From contig MU858123.1 in the NCBI GenBank assembly GCA_033297075.1, forward strand, positions 62,001 to 126,000: a stretch of DNA of 64,000 bases, read 5' to 3'. Origin of the DNA: Rhypophila decipiens (lineage: Eukaryota > Ascomycota > Sordariomycetes > Sordariales > Naviculisporaceae). A program made the position numbers and the translations under genes. This document shows positions 21,005 through 32,976 of the stretch, one piece after another. The notes beneath the pieces were generated by a model that saw only the letters and a program-made list of their open reading frames with translations, did no database searches and had not been told where the DNA came from. Numbering within the stretch: position 1 is the stretch's first letter; every line of letters begins with the position of its first letter.

Positions 21005-24000
21005 CTTGTCAACTCGTTGACGTGAACGCCTTGTTGCTGAACAAGGGAAAGAGATATCTCAGAGAAAATCAGGGCTTGCGGTGGTTTTGTGTTGACTGTT
21101 CCAAGTTGGGAAAGGTTGCCTTTGCCTGAAAGGGCAGAGATAGGAATGGTTCAGGGGGTAGATATTGGTGTGCTGCGTCACAATAGACATGGAAAAAGAA
21201 GTGCCGAGATTGCTATGTCGTTGGAAAATTGAGCAAGGAAGTTCATGAAGCAGCTTACAAATTCAATGTCTCGTTTGTCTGCATTTCTAATCGTATGAGT
21301 ATCACTGATCAGGGAGCAAACCCAGCTGCACGGCGGACCAAACCAAGTGCCGAAGACGACGGAAGCAAAAGGGGAATAAAGGTATGCAAATCCCACAGAA
21401 ATTGTTTTAATCAAAGACGCAACTGGCGAATGTTCAACCGTGGCAAAAAGAGAAAGGAAACCCCCAAACAGACCCATCAGCGCCGTTCACGTTGTTCTCG
21501 CATCGAAAAGCCTTTATCAATGCTGTCAGGGGCTCGGCGACAAGATCCTCTCCTGATTGGCTGTATTGTTTACTTGACATCCCAAAAAGGCAAGTCGCCG
21601 TAGGTACGTACCCCGACCGCCGACGCCGAGACTCCACCCTGCACCTCTGCCGGCGCCGATGTGTGGCACATGCCAAGCTCCCGCGCCGAACCGCGATCTA
21701 TCGGAGATTTTTTGCGACCATCCCCGGTGGGTCCACCGACAAGGCCGTTGACCAAATGCAGGTACGGAGAATCGAGTTTGGAAGGTGGATGAGATACTGA
21801 GGATCGTCGCCGGTTTGTCTCTTTGAGAAGAAAACTTTCGACGATGGGACCCTGCGTGCTTATGATCTAATTTCTGCAAGTTGTTCGACGCTGATTGTCG
21901 CCGGCTCCGGGCATAATGCACGCTTCCGGTGATTGTGCATGTCCCACAGCGGAGGCAAATACCGCCGGCATAGAACGACCATGGATGGCCTGAGCTTGTC
22001 CATCGTTTATCAGTTCACTGTTGAGCCTCATCGTCGAAACTTGAAGCCGGGAGACATGGGGGTGTCTGGTTGCTTCGTATATGTGTAGCCTAGCCTCCTC
22101 GAAACACTACATGCATTTGGACGTGTGATATCTTTACTCCGCATGATCTTGAAGCGGAAGTCAGTCTGTCATCTTTCTTCTGATGGGGACAATGAACGAC
22201 CAAACGAGTGAAGCCTGTGTTGTGAGACGATGAATTATCTCTCATATAAGGAAGCTCAAGGCTGTAGTGCAAGCAGTCAGTCTTTATGTAAGAGGAACGA
22301 TTAGGGTAGAACCCCGCCTTCGATATAGCAAGAATCGGTCTTATAAGCCGTAGTGTTTTCCATTCATCATCAACTGATCCCATGTCCATCACAACTAAAT
22401 CCTTTGTGAGAATACCCCTAGTGTCTGACATGTCAACAACAGAGGACACGGTTTATCTGAACCGGTCGCGGCCAGGAAGGCCAGGATGCTATATAAGTCA
22501 AATAAAAAGGCTCGGCATCCGATGATTAATTCGAGGATCGTAGCACTGTGGACTGAGTGCTCCATCATAAGGACGCTATCGGGAGGTTTCAAGTGTATTG
22601 TAGTCTTGACTGACGGCGTCCCAGATGTAGATGAAAAGTTTTTGCGAGTCTGCTGTCTCTACAAGTTGAACGCAATATTGGTGTTAGTCCGCTTGTCGGT
22701 ACGGAAGTCGCTGCTTTGAAGGGCTGATGAGAGTTAAGAGTTAGAGACCGATCCGCCTCTCCTATGCCAAAAGCAATAAGTCTGGAGGTGTAGAGTGAAC
22801 AAGTTGAGGTCAATGGCCCGGCGACTTCAACTGCCGGTTGTCGTCGGCCTCCCTGTCATCAAGAAACAGGGCATTCATGGGATTAGACGTCTCATGGATG
22901 GCAACACTCTCCAACTTCATTGAATACCAGAATTACTCCCCTGACATTTCGTCAATTGTGAGGTTCTGTGTAGTGCAGCGGTGTGTTTGCGGCTTTCCAT
23001 GCCGCACTCGCCACGCCGAAACATCCGGGTTCGATTCCCGGCAGGTGACAGTTCATCAGGCAAATTTGGCTCTTTCTAGGGTTACTTTGGTAACTTCTAT
23101 GCCCGTCGAGACCGTCTGTGGTGTTATCTGTTCGGCTATACAGGACTCCACAATTGACACTCCTTTTTTTATTGATCGAACTCACAAAGAAAGTACCTTT
23201 TTGGGTTGGCCGTGAATGTTGTCGCTTCATCGTATAGCCATGACGATTGATCGAACTCACATACCTGACATTACACAATACTTGCAGTATTGGAACATGT
23301 GAAACGCTTCACAATCCCGGGCTTCAGACCCTCGGCGAGCGGCCTTATATCGGAGGTGAAATGCTGAAATCATTCGCCGGTTTTCTGGGACAAAGAGTCC
23401 TTTTGATGCCGATGGTGACGTACTTAAGCCGAGCGAGTTGGGTCCCCTCTTGGGCCTCACAGTATAAATAGAGACAATCATTGCCGGAGCGAGACCCGAT
23501 TGCCGAACGGTAAAGCACTATGGCGACGAGAGATGAGGAGCGACAGACAACCCTCTCTAGTCAGCAATGATACCCGTGGTGGGACAATCTCGGCACGCGG
23601 TTCGTGCTCCTACCGAGGAGCCGTGATCCATCCGACGCGGATAAGGCGAGGGAATAGAAGAGAAGTGCCCGATTTGCCGGCTGCCGGTGGCCGCCCTGTG
23701 GTCACGCTCGAGGAAGGCACCCGGTTGAAGCTCGGGACAGAAATAGTATAAAAACCCCCCTCGGATTGAGGATTTCTTCCTCTTACAACCAACGCAGTCT
23801 CGTCTCGATCATCACGGAGTAGGACGGCCGACAAAAAAATCAGTCTGCCACTTGAGCGTTCAGGATGGTTTGACAGTGAGCAATCATCAGATTTTATCGT
23901 CGTCTTTCCAACAGAGTATTTCTAAGGGTCTAGGTCGATGTTATTGCCGTTGTCCGGTGCCGAGAAGGATGATGACTCCCATTGGGCTGCGAGTCGGTGG

Positions 24001-24582
24001 AATAGCGCCACTTCTTGTAGAAAACGAAATAATGCCAGCAGATAAAGATTAAAAGACATTACACGTTGCGTAGTCGAATGTTGCGATATCCTCATTACGT
24101 GCGGGCATGAAATTTGTTAACGAACAATGAGGTAAGGACTGGTACCTGAAACGCGTACTGTACGAAAGTTCCGTACCACATACGTACTGTACACCGTTCA
24201 TGTGTCAGCAAGGATCATCAATCTGTCACGACGGAACAAGCCCGCGATTCGATGCCTACCCATGGTCCGTGCGCTGAAGCTTTGCTGCTTGATGATGCAG
24301 CACCTTCGGCCTGCTTTCAATTCGTAGCATCCATCAACAAGCCACTTTCTGCGACCAAGCTACACAACTTCAGCAAACCAGAATCACAAAGTATTCGAGA
24401 ACGCACGACCACCATATCGATCCGCCTATTCATCGACTGCCAGAACATTGCGTCTGACCGCCGAGACCTGCACGGACAACTGCTGACTCCCCGCCCGATC
24501 GCAAAGTCCACGGACAAATCGATCGCAACCACCTCGAAGCGAGCTTCACCTACCTGCCCAGAGACAAATTCTTCATATCACG
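21005..24582. other. Gene-poor interval between polyketide cluster and SEM1
   Basis: 3.6 kb with no supportable protein gene on either strand. It holds a tRNA-like sequence (22964-23049) and a TATAAAA followed by CT-rich sequence near 23750 that looks like a core promoter, but no clear open frame follows it. This may mark the edge of the biosynthetic cluster. Confidence 0.6.
22964..23049 (+). other. tRNA-like sequence with intact A and B boxes (pseudo-tRNA or SINE head)
   Basis: TAGTGCAGCGG fits the pol III A-box consensus and GGTTCGATTCC fits the B-box exactly. A 5-bp stem GCGGC/GCCGC holds a 7-nt loop TTTCCAT, which would give anticodon TCC (Gly). However, the acceptor arms pair at only about five of seven positions (two by G-T), the D-stem is mostly wobble pairs, and about 19 nt separate the anticodon stem from the T-arm. 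A functional tRNA-Gly is therefore unlikely. Confidence 0.4.
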
Positions 24583-25197
24583 ATGGCATCCACACAGACC
24601 AAGGGCGACAGCAAAGCCACCGAATCCAAACCCGAGCAACAGACCGTCACCGACCAAAAGACCACAGCCGCCCTCGAAGAGGATGACGAGTTTGAGGACT
24701 TCCCCGTTGATGGTACGCATGGCCGCTTCCCACATCTCGTCCTCGACTGGATTATACCGGCTGCCCGTGAACTCGTTCACTCGCACCCAGTTGGCGATAT
24801 TCCCAAAGTCTCTACCGCTGATGCCAGCAGCGGGAGAGTGCTCGGCCATCATCAAACACTGCTACTCCCTAGCCAGATACAGACAACCAAGACCAATACT
24901 AACTCGCAATAATCCAAAAACTCTAGACTGGGCGACCGAAGACACAGAAGCAGCCGCCAACCAGGCATCACAGCATCTGTGGGAGGAATCATGGGACGAC
25001 GACGACACGAGCGATGACTTTTCGCAACAGCTAAAGTACGTTTGCGCAACACTTGCCATCCCACGCTTCCCCCTTGTCCACCGATTTGCCCGGTCCAAGT
25101 TCCCCAAAAACAAAACATCTACCTCAGGCACACCGCTAACAACCAATCTCTCAACAGGGAAGAGCTCAAGAAAGTCGACGCCACAAAGAAGCGGTAA
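24583..25197 (+). CDS. SEM1: Sem1/DSS1, small 26S proteasome lid subunit
   Basis: Three exons, 24583-24712, 24927-25035 and 25158-25197, give a 92-aa acidic protein. The introns are 214 and 122 nt (GTACGC...CTAG; GTACGT...ACAG). The two conserved acidic/aromatic blocks of the family are present: EEDDEFEDFPVDDW (about residues 32-45) and LWEESWDDDDTSDDFSQQL (about 60-78), followed by a basic tail EELKKVDATKKR. Length and composition match fungal Sem1. Family knowledge: Sem1/DSS1 tethers lid subunits Rpn3 and Rpn7 during proteasome assembly and is also found in TREX-2 and other PCI complexes. It is convergent with PGK1. The introns split both conserved blocks, so the gene is invisible as a single frame. 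Confidence 0.93.
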
Positions 25198-25730
25198 TCT
25201 GAAACCTGGTTCTAGATCCGGTCTGGTTTGGGAACGGGCAGCCAGAAAGCGAAATCGTCACCGAGCGACGCAAAGATAGCATGCATGCAAAAGGGATGGT
25301 AGTAGTTGCCTTATTATAGAACAGATCAAATTCAGTTGTTGCTTTCCTCTTGTTAATTCATCTTGGGCTTGGTGGCTAGGCACACAGTACAGTCCAACGT
25401 GGTTCCCAGTCCTCGCACTTTACGATAAGGGGGAAACTCTGTCATCCTACGCCACAGCAAGATCCCAGTCAAAGTGCTCACATATCACCCGTCATCATCA
25501 GGATTGCTTTGAAAGGGCTGTCAAATCTATTTTATTTCTTTGCGATAATAACCGCACTACATACTGATAAAGGACCTAAAGACTGGCCATAACCCGGCTT
25601 GTACCTTTTAAACTCAGGCGTCATCAGTCATAATAGCTTGTCACAAGCCTCCTCTCCTTGCCCTTACGCATATATCTAAGTAACCAAGGACAAAGACGCA
25701 CACAAACTCTTCATACAAAAGAAACCCGGT
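25198..25730. other. Intergenic 3' flanks of SEM1 and PGK1
   Basis: Convergent 3' flanks. No gene, repeat or RNA recognised. Confidence 0.7.
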
Positions 25731-27142
25731 TTACTTACGCTCACTCAGCGCAACAACACCAGGAAGGGCCTTGCCCTCAAGCAGCTCCAAGCTGGCACCG
25801 CCACCAGTCGAGACGTGGCTGAGCTTATCCTCGACACCGTACTTGGCCGCAACAGTCGCGGTATCACCACCCCCAATGATGACAATCTTGCCCTTGGAAG
25901 CGGCCTCGACGGCAGCGTCAAGAGTCGCCTTGGTACCGCGGGCAAAGTTGTCAAACTCAAACACACCGGCGGGGCCGTTCCAGAGGATAGTCTGGGACTC
26001 GTCAATGGCCTGCTTGTACAGCTTGATGGACTCCTCGCCGCAATCGAGACCCATCCAGCCATCGGGAATGCCCTCGGAATCGGTAGCCTTGCCAGTCTCG
26101 GCGTCGGCGGCAAACTTGTTGGCGGTGATGTAATCGACAGGGAGGACGACCTTCACGTTGTTGTCCTTGGCCTTCTGCATGAGCTTGTCGACAAGTTTGG
26201 AGCCGGCCTCGTCGAAGAGCGAGTCACCGATTGCGATGTTGTAGAGCGTCTTCTTGAAGGTGAAAGCCATGCCGCCGCAGATGATGAGGGTGTTGACCTT
26301 GTCGAGCAGGTTGTCAATGAGCTGGATCTTGTCAGAGATCTTGGCGCCACCGAGGATGGCCAGGAACGGCCTCTTGGGCGACTCGAGTGCCTTGGCAAAG
26401 TAGTCGAGTTCCTTCTTCATGAGGTATCCCGCCGCTTTTTGGGGCAGGTCAACGCCGACCATGGAGGAGTGGGCGCGGTGAGCAGTGCCGAAAGCATCGT
26501 CTGTTCGTCGCAGTTAGTTGACGTCACATTGTCTTTTAGAGTGCTCCGTAAATATAAACGGCATCAAATAACGTACTGATGTAGATATCTCCCAGCTTGG
26601 TGAGCCCCTTGCGGAACTCCTCTACCTTGGCCTTGTCGGCCTTGACCTTGTTGCCATCGGCGTCAACACCCTTGCCCTCCTCCTCGATGTGGAAACGCAG
26701 GTTCTCGAGGAGAACGACGTCGCCGTTGCTAGCCTTGGAGACAATCTCCTCGACCTCAGGGCCGACCGAGTCCGGGGCGAAGGTGACCTTCTTCCCGAGG
26801 AGCTCTTCGAGCTTGGGGACGACGGGCTTCAGGGAGTATTTGGGGTTGACCTTGCCGTCGGGACGGCCGAGATGGGACATGAGGATGACGGCCTTGGCAC
26901 CATGGTCGATGGCGTACTTGATGGTGGGGATGGCACCGACGATACGCTGGGGGTTGGTGATGTTCTTGTTGGCATCGAGGGGGACGTTGAAATCGACCTA
27001 TTGATGGCAATGCGTCAGCTTTTTTGTGTAATTGCAGAGTTATCGAATCGACCGGTTGTCCCAATCCCCAACGTACACGAATGAGGACGCGCTTGTCCTT
27101 GAGGTCAACGTCCTCGATCGAGAGCTTGTTGGCAAGAGACAT
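25731..27142 (-). CDS. PGK1: Phosphoglycerate kinase
   Basis: Three exons on the minus strand, 27077-27142, 26577-26997 and 25731-26500, encode 418 aa, the usual PGK length. The introns are 79 nt (GTACGT...CTAG) and 76 nt (GTACGT...ACAG). Conserved elements: [14 protein letters not shown] at the first junction, SHLGRPDG, the substrate-binding histidine region [23 protein letters not shown], the hinge and nucleotide-binding WNGPAGVFE, and the C-terminal GGGDTATVA. Reaction: 1,3-bisphosphoglycerate + ADP to 3-phosphoglycerate + ATP in cytosolic glycolysis. It is a single-copy housekeeping gene, normally highly expressed, and useful as an anchor for synteny with other ascomycetes. Confidence 0.98.
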
Positions 27143-28108
27143 CGTGATGGAATGGAGTGGTGGTTGGGCGTGGTGGTATGGTGTACGAGGTACGGCAAGT
27201 GAGTAAATCCAAAGTACTCTGAAGAAAAGCGAAGGTTTAATGATTTCAAGACAGGGCGATGTCTTCAGGGAAAGATGGTAAAAGACGCAAAGATGGAATG
27301 ACTACCCGGGAAAGCTCAGGTGAGTGAACTTGAGATGGAGGTATGGAGGGGTACAACTGGAGGGGCATTGGGGGCAGGGATTGGTGTGGGGTCATGTCAT
27401 GGTGCTTCACCAAGAGGTGTGACGTCGGATGGCCGTTGGTCACTTCTTTCTGCTGCTTCCTGCGCGATAAAAAAATTCATGACACTCCGAGTACGGACTC
27501 TCGCCACGCTAGCAAGAATGGTGAGTGTTCCGGATGTGAATTTTGAGTGCCAATTTGGCTTTTTGTTGAGTTTCGTCGCTCACTAATATGGGTTCCTTTG
27601 TTTTGTTACACGTCGATAACCTCGGATCAACTCATCGATCCAGAATTGGCGCCAAACAAGTCTCCTGGTCCCGAATCTCGGCTTACTGCCCGGGTGTTGC
27701 TACGGAGTACCGAGAATCATTCGTAAGAAACTTCTGGAAGCTGAAAAGGGGGCTACGTACGAACCTTAAAAGAACTTGGCGCAGCGCCAAAATTGTGCAG
27801 TAGTGTATAAGAGAATCATGTCGTCTCATTAATACCAAATCGTGCTTCTAAACCCAACAAGAACTTAAGCCAACCGACCCGAACTCCTATAAAATGCCTA
27901 ATGTTGCCTCAAGTCCGTCCTAGACATACCCAAGGATAAAAACAGAAAAGTGTCCTCCCTCCAGTCCATACAACACAAGAGGGAACATATGGCCCGTTCC
28001 CGTGTTCCGGAGCCTCGTCATCCAGCACAGCATACTGGACCGTGTTACCAGACTCGTGTCGTCATCATCGGTTATGAGTATTGTGCAGCGACCTGCGTCC
28101 TTCACGGT
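27143..28108. other. PGK1 promoter and intergenic region
   Basis: 5' flank of PGK1 and 3' flank of the Mpv17-like gene. No further gene recognised. Confidence 0.6.
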
Positions 28109-28965
28109 TCAAGCGAGTCTGACGTTGGGAGAGCTCGGGGTAGAGGCCGCTTGTTCGGCGTCCTCGGCAGCATTGGTAAGTGACAGATATGCGGTCCAAG
28201 CAATTCCGATGGTCGAGACAAACGGCTGTCAAATATACATTAGCACTGAAGGGGCCTCGAGCGAATACATCGGACAGAACTCACCAATTGGAACTGGACG
28301 GGCATCAACCGGAAGTTGATGATTTGAACCGCAGGCCATACCATGAAGTTGGCCTTGAGAGTTGGAACATACATGTCCCTCATCTTCTGGTAGACAGCGC
28401 GTTTACCTCCGCCCTCCGCCACCGTCATGGCCGTGAAAAAGCAAGCAATGCCAAAAGGCGCAAAGATCAGTTGGTCAAAAGCAACCCGCTTCATGGCCGG
28501 TACGAATGCCGCCGTCTTTGTGATGGGAAAGCACCGTTCCAGGAACTTGAACCACCTAAATTGCACAGGTGCCATCGCGAAGCCATATCCCATAAACCTT
28601 GTCAAGCGCTCGAAGTCGAATGGTGGAGGGAGTACTTTCGAATCGGGGATTAATTCCCGTTCATTTAGCGGATTCTTGCGGTCGAGCTCGTGGATCTCGA
28701 AGGCGACGGGGTCATCGCGCCTGTTGGGCGAACCCGAACCAGATTTGCGGACCGCTCGTTGGCGAACTGACGTTATCGTCTGTGCTACGGTGTCGGCGAT
28801 TCCACCGAGGACGGCGTTGGTCACCATCATAGTGAGTACTAGGTAACGGACATCTGGTCAGCTAGGTGTCGCATTAGTCGAGAATGGTGCAGTTTACTGC
28901 AACTTACTCGGTCGTGCATCGTAGTAGGCGTTGAAGCGGCTAGTGAGCCGCGCAAAGATGGCCAT
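28109..28965 (-). CDS. Mpv17/PMP22 family integral membrane protein
   Basis: Three exons on the minus strand, 28908-28965, 28285-28853 and 28109-28225, encode 247 aa. Intron borders are GTAAGT...CCAG and GTGAGT...ACAG. The first exon supplies MAIFARLTSRFNAYYDARP, matching the usual start of the family before TNAVLGGIADTVAQ. The central region has FERLTRFMGYGFAMAPVQFRWFKFLE and FDQLIFAPFG. The last exon gives PFVSTIGIAWTAYLSL, the family's C-terminal signature, which follows NFMVWPAVQIINFRLMPVQFQL. About four membrane segments are expected. Family members sit in the inner mitochondrial or peroxisomal membrane and may form channels; which organelle applies here cannot be told. A charged insertion (residues about 50-90) lengthens the first loop. 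Confidence 0.92.
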
Positions 28966-30101
28966 CTCGATAAAGAAGATTATGACATGCAGTAAGGGCT
29001 GAGGAGAGAGCGAAGGTTAGATATTTGCTTGTCGCAAAGACTAGGAGTTGGTATACGAATGTTGCGGAAATTAGAGGGGCACAAAAAGGAAAAGGTCGAT
29101 GGACGATGTCGTCACTCACAATGCGATCGTAGATGAATTTACTGTTGATTGTCCGGATCCACCGTCGGCGTGTCAATTCCCAAGTCATTCTGAGGAAGGA
29201 AATCAGAATTCGAGGGGGAAGTGGAAGTGGAAGGGGCGAGCTAGATGATAAAGGTCTATGTTGAAGAGTCGCGATCCAGCGCTACGTTGTGACAGCGTTA
29301 TCAGCAGAACAAACGATCGCCTTGGTCGAGGACCGGGAAGGAGATTGAGGCGTCCAAGGGATGTTGGTCAATGACGACAGGGTGCCGCTGACGACTGGGC
29401 ACGGGCGGGCTTGGCGGCAGTTTAAGTGGGCTTCGGACACTTTGTCCCACGCTAACAGTGACACTTGGCCTGTTCCACTGCAAGGGTTTAGGGAGAACGC
29501 AGCAGCTGGGTCGACAATCTGTTCGCTCGACAGGAGACAGTTGTTTGACGTGTTTTGATGGGATGGCAGATGCACAAGTCGAGGAGGAACGATGGGAGAA
29601 ATGGCCAGAATTCAAGACGGTCTATTTAGGCCAATGATTTAGGCCGAGTCTGACACTCTGCTCCTCCCGACCGTAACGGCGGCCCGGTGCACGCAAACGG
29701 CAGCCAAATGCGGCCCGCGGAAAACCATGCCAGTAGGGACTCAGAAAAGTCCTTATTCGCAAATGTATGTGCAAATTCACCTAATATCTATGCTTACTGT
29801 ACAATGGAGAAGAAGATAATATGTATTCCCACCGGGTCCGATGCCCATCCTCAATATCACTCGCTGCCTTCCTGCATCTCTCTCATGGATCTCCAAGAAG
29901 GCGCGGGACAGCGAAATAGCGCACACCCAGCCTCGAGGCTCTGCCTGCTCTTTATCTTCTCAATCATGGCACTGTTAGTCTACCTTGACCAAGTTGGAGC
30001 CATCAGCCGTATTCGAGGAAAATATTTATCGCCCTATTACCACTCTCCGTTCAAATGGCCCAGCGCACCGGATGCCGTGTCTGATCTCAGATGCCCTGCA
30101 G
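28966..30101. other. Intergenic region
   Basis: 5' flank of the Mpv17-like gene and 3' flank of the SGNH hydrolase. No supportable gene or repeat. Confidence 0.6.
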
Positions 30102-30995
30102 CTACCAAAACATGCACAACCACAGTAGTCCCAGCATCGTGTAGATACGAAAGTGCTGCATGAAGCGACGACCCGAACCCGCCGCCTGGATAGCTGCAAA
30201 GGGTCTTCCCGCACCGACCTGTCCCGTCATCGGACCGCTGCCGCCGCTAACCTGGGGAGAAGCACCGGCGCCACTCTCACTATCCGGCGGTATTCCATTG
30301 TCTGCAGGCGCTATGATGAATCTCTTCTCGAGCGCGGCCAGTATACCCTTATTCCACACCACAGCCATCTTCCGGTACCCAACGTCATTCGGATGTCTCG
30401 TATCAAACAAGTCAGCCGTCGTTGGTCCATCCTCGCTCCTCATATCCACCAAGACAAACTTCGCGCCAGCTTGCTGATATCGCGGAGCAAGGACATCGGT
30501 GTACTGCCTATTTATATCCACACGGCAAGCATCTTGCTCGGCGATCTTGTTCTTCAAGATCAAGGCCAGGATGACCGTCACCCCCGGACTGGCGTGGAAG
30601 ATGGTATCAATCATCTTTGTAACATTCGCCCCGGCATCTGGCACAAGACGGCCGCTGTTGCAGTTATTCGTGCCAGCCTCGATCAGCGCGATATTGGGAA
30701 GAAACATGGGCGTCGCCACAAGGGCTGATTCTGCGATCTGGGATATGACAAAACCACTCGTCGCCTCGACATTGTTGTCTGCAAAATCGCCGTTCTTGCG
30801 GCGGCCCACAAAGTTGACTTGGTGTCCTGCTTGGGCGAGAGAATCGCGGAGGTCCTTGCGGTAGCTGTTGCCTGTGCTAGAGCCAACACCAAAGGTTACA
30901 GAGGCACCGAGAGGCAGTATCCTGAGTGGGATGATGCTGTTGGCCGCAGCAGCTGCCGCTACTGTCAGTGGAAGACAGCTGATCAAGACAAGCAT
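30102..30995 (-). CDS. Secreted SGNH/GDSL-type hydrolase
   Basis: Single exon, 297 aa, starting at the ATG at 30995. The frame is open further to a TTG at 31031, but the ATG places a clean signal peptide at residues 1-18 (hydrophobic, ending in a run of alanines). Motifs: block I LPLGASVTFGVGSS with nucleophile Ser32, block III EAGTNNCNSG with the Gly-Thr-Asn-Asn oxyanion motif, and block V DTRHPNDVGYRKMA with the Asp-x-x-His pair. This is the pattern of fungal SGNH esterases acting on acetylated polysaccharides or lipids; the substrate is unknown. After the domain comes a Gly/Ser/Pro-rich stretch (about 240-270) and a hydrophobic end (IYTMLGLLWLCMFW), which suggests a GPI anchor or a C-terminal membrane tail. 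Confidence 0.85.
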   Translation of the reverse strand: MLVLISCLPLTVAAAAAANSIIPLRILPLGASVTFGVGSSTGNSYRKDLRDSLAQAGHQVNFVGRRKNGDFADNNVEATSGFVISQIAESALVATPMFLPNIALIEAGTNNCNSGRLVPDAGANVTKMIDTIFHASPGVTVILALILKNKIAEQDACRVDINRQYTDVLAPRYQQAGAKFVLVDMRSEDGPTTADLFDTRHPNDVGYRKMAVVWNKGILAALEKRFIIAPADNGIPPDSESGAGASPQVSGGSGPMTGQVGAGRPFAAIQAAGSGRRFMQHFRIYTMLGLLWLCMFW

Positions 30996-31276
30996 CTTGA
31001 TAAATAGATGGCAAAGCACCAGGCTGGTCAAATATGGGGAAAAGCGGCGTTTGGGAACGAAGTTACGATTTTACGAATCACAAGATTCTTCGCACGAATG
31101 GTTGCCAAGACACGATTATCAACACACATCTTATATATCATTGACGATGCTCGGTTCCGTCTGGCATGGGAGTACAAGTTTGTTTCATCCCCACAGGCGA
31201 TCAAGGGTAAAGTGGTTTCATGTGCTGGCAACTCCCGAACATACAGTCCGGGTAAAACTGTCTTCTCGTCGCCGCC

Positions 31277-31408
31277 GCTAAAACCACCGTATGGCCTTCA
31301 ATCGAGGCATTTATTCGAGCCAGTCAAGACATTTATTCGAGCTAGTCAAGGTATTTATTCCACTTAGTCAAGGGATTTTTTCAAGCTAGTCAAGACGGTG
31401 GTTTTAGC
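31277..31408. mobile_element. Short element with 14-bp perfect TIRs enclosing minisatellite (locus 2)
   Basis: GCTAAAACCACCGT at 31277-31290 is matched by its exact reverse complement at 31395-31408; a further partial copy follows at about 31422-31437. Inside lie about four degenerate 22-bp units (TTTATTCGAGCYAGTCAAGR), related to the arrays at 2101-2300 and 37568-37836. Total size is 132 bp with no coding capacity. It is about 280 bp upstream of the SGNH hydrolase start. Confidence 0.5.
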
Positions 31409-31563
31409 CACTGCAGGCATGCGGTGGTTTTAGCAGCAGCGCTTCTCGTATTCTACGTGATGAGACTGAGACACACAAACCCCACACATGATCCCCGACG
31501 TGATCTGGTTCGGACCATTCCTATTTCCAGGACATTTAGCTATAAAAATCTTAAAGCTACATT

Positions 31564-32976
31564 TCAAGGTAAATAATCTGCTTCCATGACTACTGGCGGC
31601 AGGGACAAGCACTTAACTAATCCAGCTTCTGGATCAGGATAGGTGGTACTCTCTTCCAGCGACAAATTCATCTGTCGGTCCGCAGTGTTGGATAGCCTAG
31701 CCCTCAACATCCGGCAGATGAACTTGGTTACCCTATTGACATGTTCCTGGCCGAACTCGTTCGCCTCTAGAGCCCTTTTCAGTCTCCCAAAGCCTGGTCC
31801 AGGGCCGTGACCACGGCCTCGACCACCCTCAAGCACAGTTAGGAGATCAATTACCACCTTCTTCCACCTCACATCCTCCTGTAAGCTGAATAGATGGAGT
31901 TGCATCATCAAGCTGCCTGCGTGGTTTGACCCGAGCTTTGCTTCAAACTCATCCAGGACTAACTGCAGTGCGCGGGAGAACATATCAATGTCGCGATCGA
32001 TCTTCAATGCACTGTCGAGCATCACCCAGACTGCCGAAAGGGGATGTGCCTCGCCCAGATCCAGGATGGAAAGTTCCTTCCCGTAGTCCACAACGACTTG
32101 GTCGAGCTCTAGGTGTGGGAGGTCAGGTTGACTGATTCGTGGTGCGTCGCTAGTATTTTGCGGTGGCGGGAGGCGCTTCTTGATCATTTGGACAAGGAGA
32201 TGAAAGATATCGGGGAGCAAAAAAGGATCCTGTTCTGACAGGACCACTCTCATCTCTTCCATGCAGTCCTCCATGACCGCCTTGCTCCGTTCCAGCTCCC
32301 CAAGGTTGCTCTGGGGTGTAAAACTGGTGACAGCAGCCAACAGCCTGTCGTGAAACTTTGAAAGTCTACAGCGACCGCTTATACCTCCAGCTTTGGACAT
32401 GCAGAGACGATCCTGTGTACCCTTGCACCAGATAAAGTTGGGAGATGCCGCGTCGAAGTAGACCTTGATGGAGTGGAAGAGAGCTTCGGGAGTTGAAGAT
32501 GTGTGTAGAGGTGAAGGAGGCGAGCGTCTCTTGATGTATCTTTCAACACGGCCGGCATCCCATACTCGCCCTCCTACGACAAAACGATCGGGATTGTTTC
32601 CAGCTGTTTGCTGTCGTTCAATCTCCAGATACATCTTTTTGGTCAGGTTCTTGCGCAAGTTCCACTTTCGGAGGCGGTTCTTGTACATCTTGTCCCTAAA
32701 GCCAGGTCAGTTTGTTGAAGATGAGAAACCGAGGCCTGGAAAGTGGACATCAGAGCCTTACGATGCTTCAAACCCGTACCAGTCTTTCATGGTCTTCCTG
32801 ACCCACTCCCGAGACATGTTGTCTTTGATGTACAACTGAACGATATTCTCCTTGTGGGCTTTCCATTCCTCGTCAGACGGGACACGACCTCGAGGCATTT
32901 TGGAAGGTTGTTTGATATCTCGGCCAACTTTCCAGACGAGCATGTTTTTGCCAGATTCAAGATCCATGATGACCAT
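31564..32976 (-). CDS. Clr5-domain protein
   Basis: Two exons on the minus strand, up to 32762-32976 and 31564-32695, with a 66-nt intron (GTAAGG...TTTAG), giving 448 aa from the ATG at 32976. A start at 32898 (MPRGRVPSDEEW...) is equally plausible and would open directly with the domain; a TTG further upstream is unlikely. The Clr5 domain spans the intron: PSDEEWKAHKENIVQLYIKDNMSREWVRKTMKDWYGFEAS then DKMYKNRLRKWNLRKNL. Family knowledge: Clr5 domains are found only in fungi, are often followed by variable C-termini, and are thought to bind nucleic acid. The C-terminal 330 residues are mostly helical-looking and match nothing I recognise. Function unknown; nuclear role inferred. Confidence 0.85.

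Noticed and set aside
23750..24060. TATAAAA plus CT-rich leader suggesting a gene start
   Set aside because: No open frame of useful length follows; it may be a relic promoter or a non-coding transcript, but there is no direct support.
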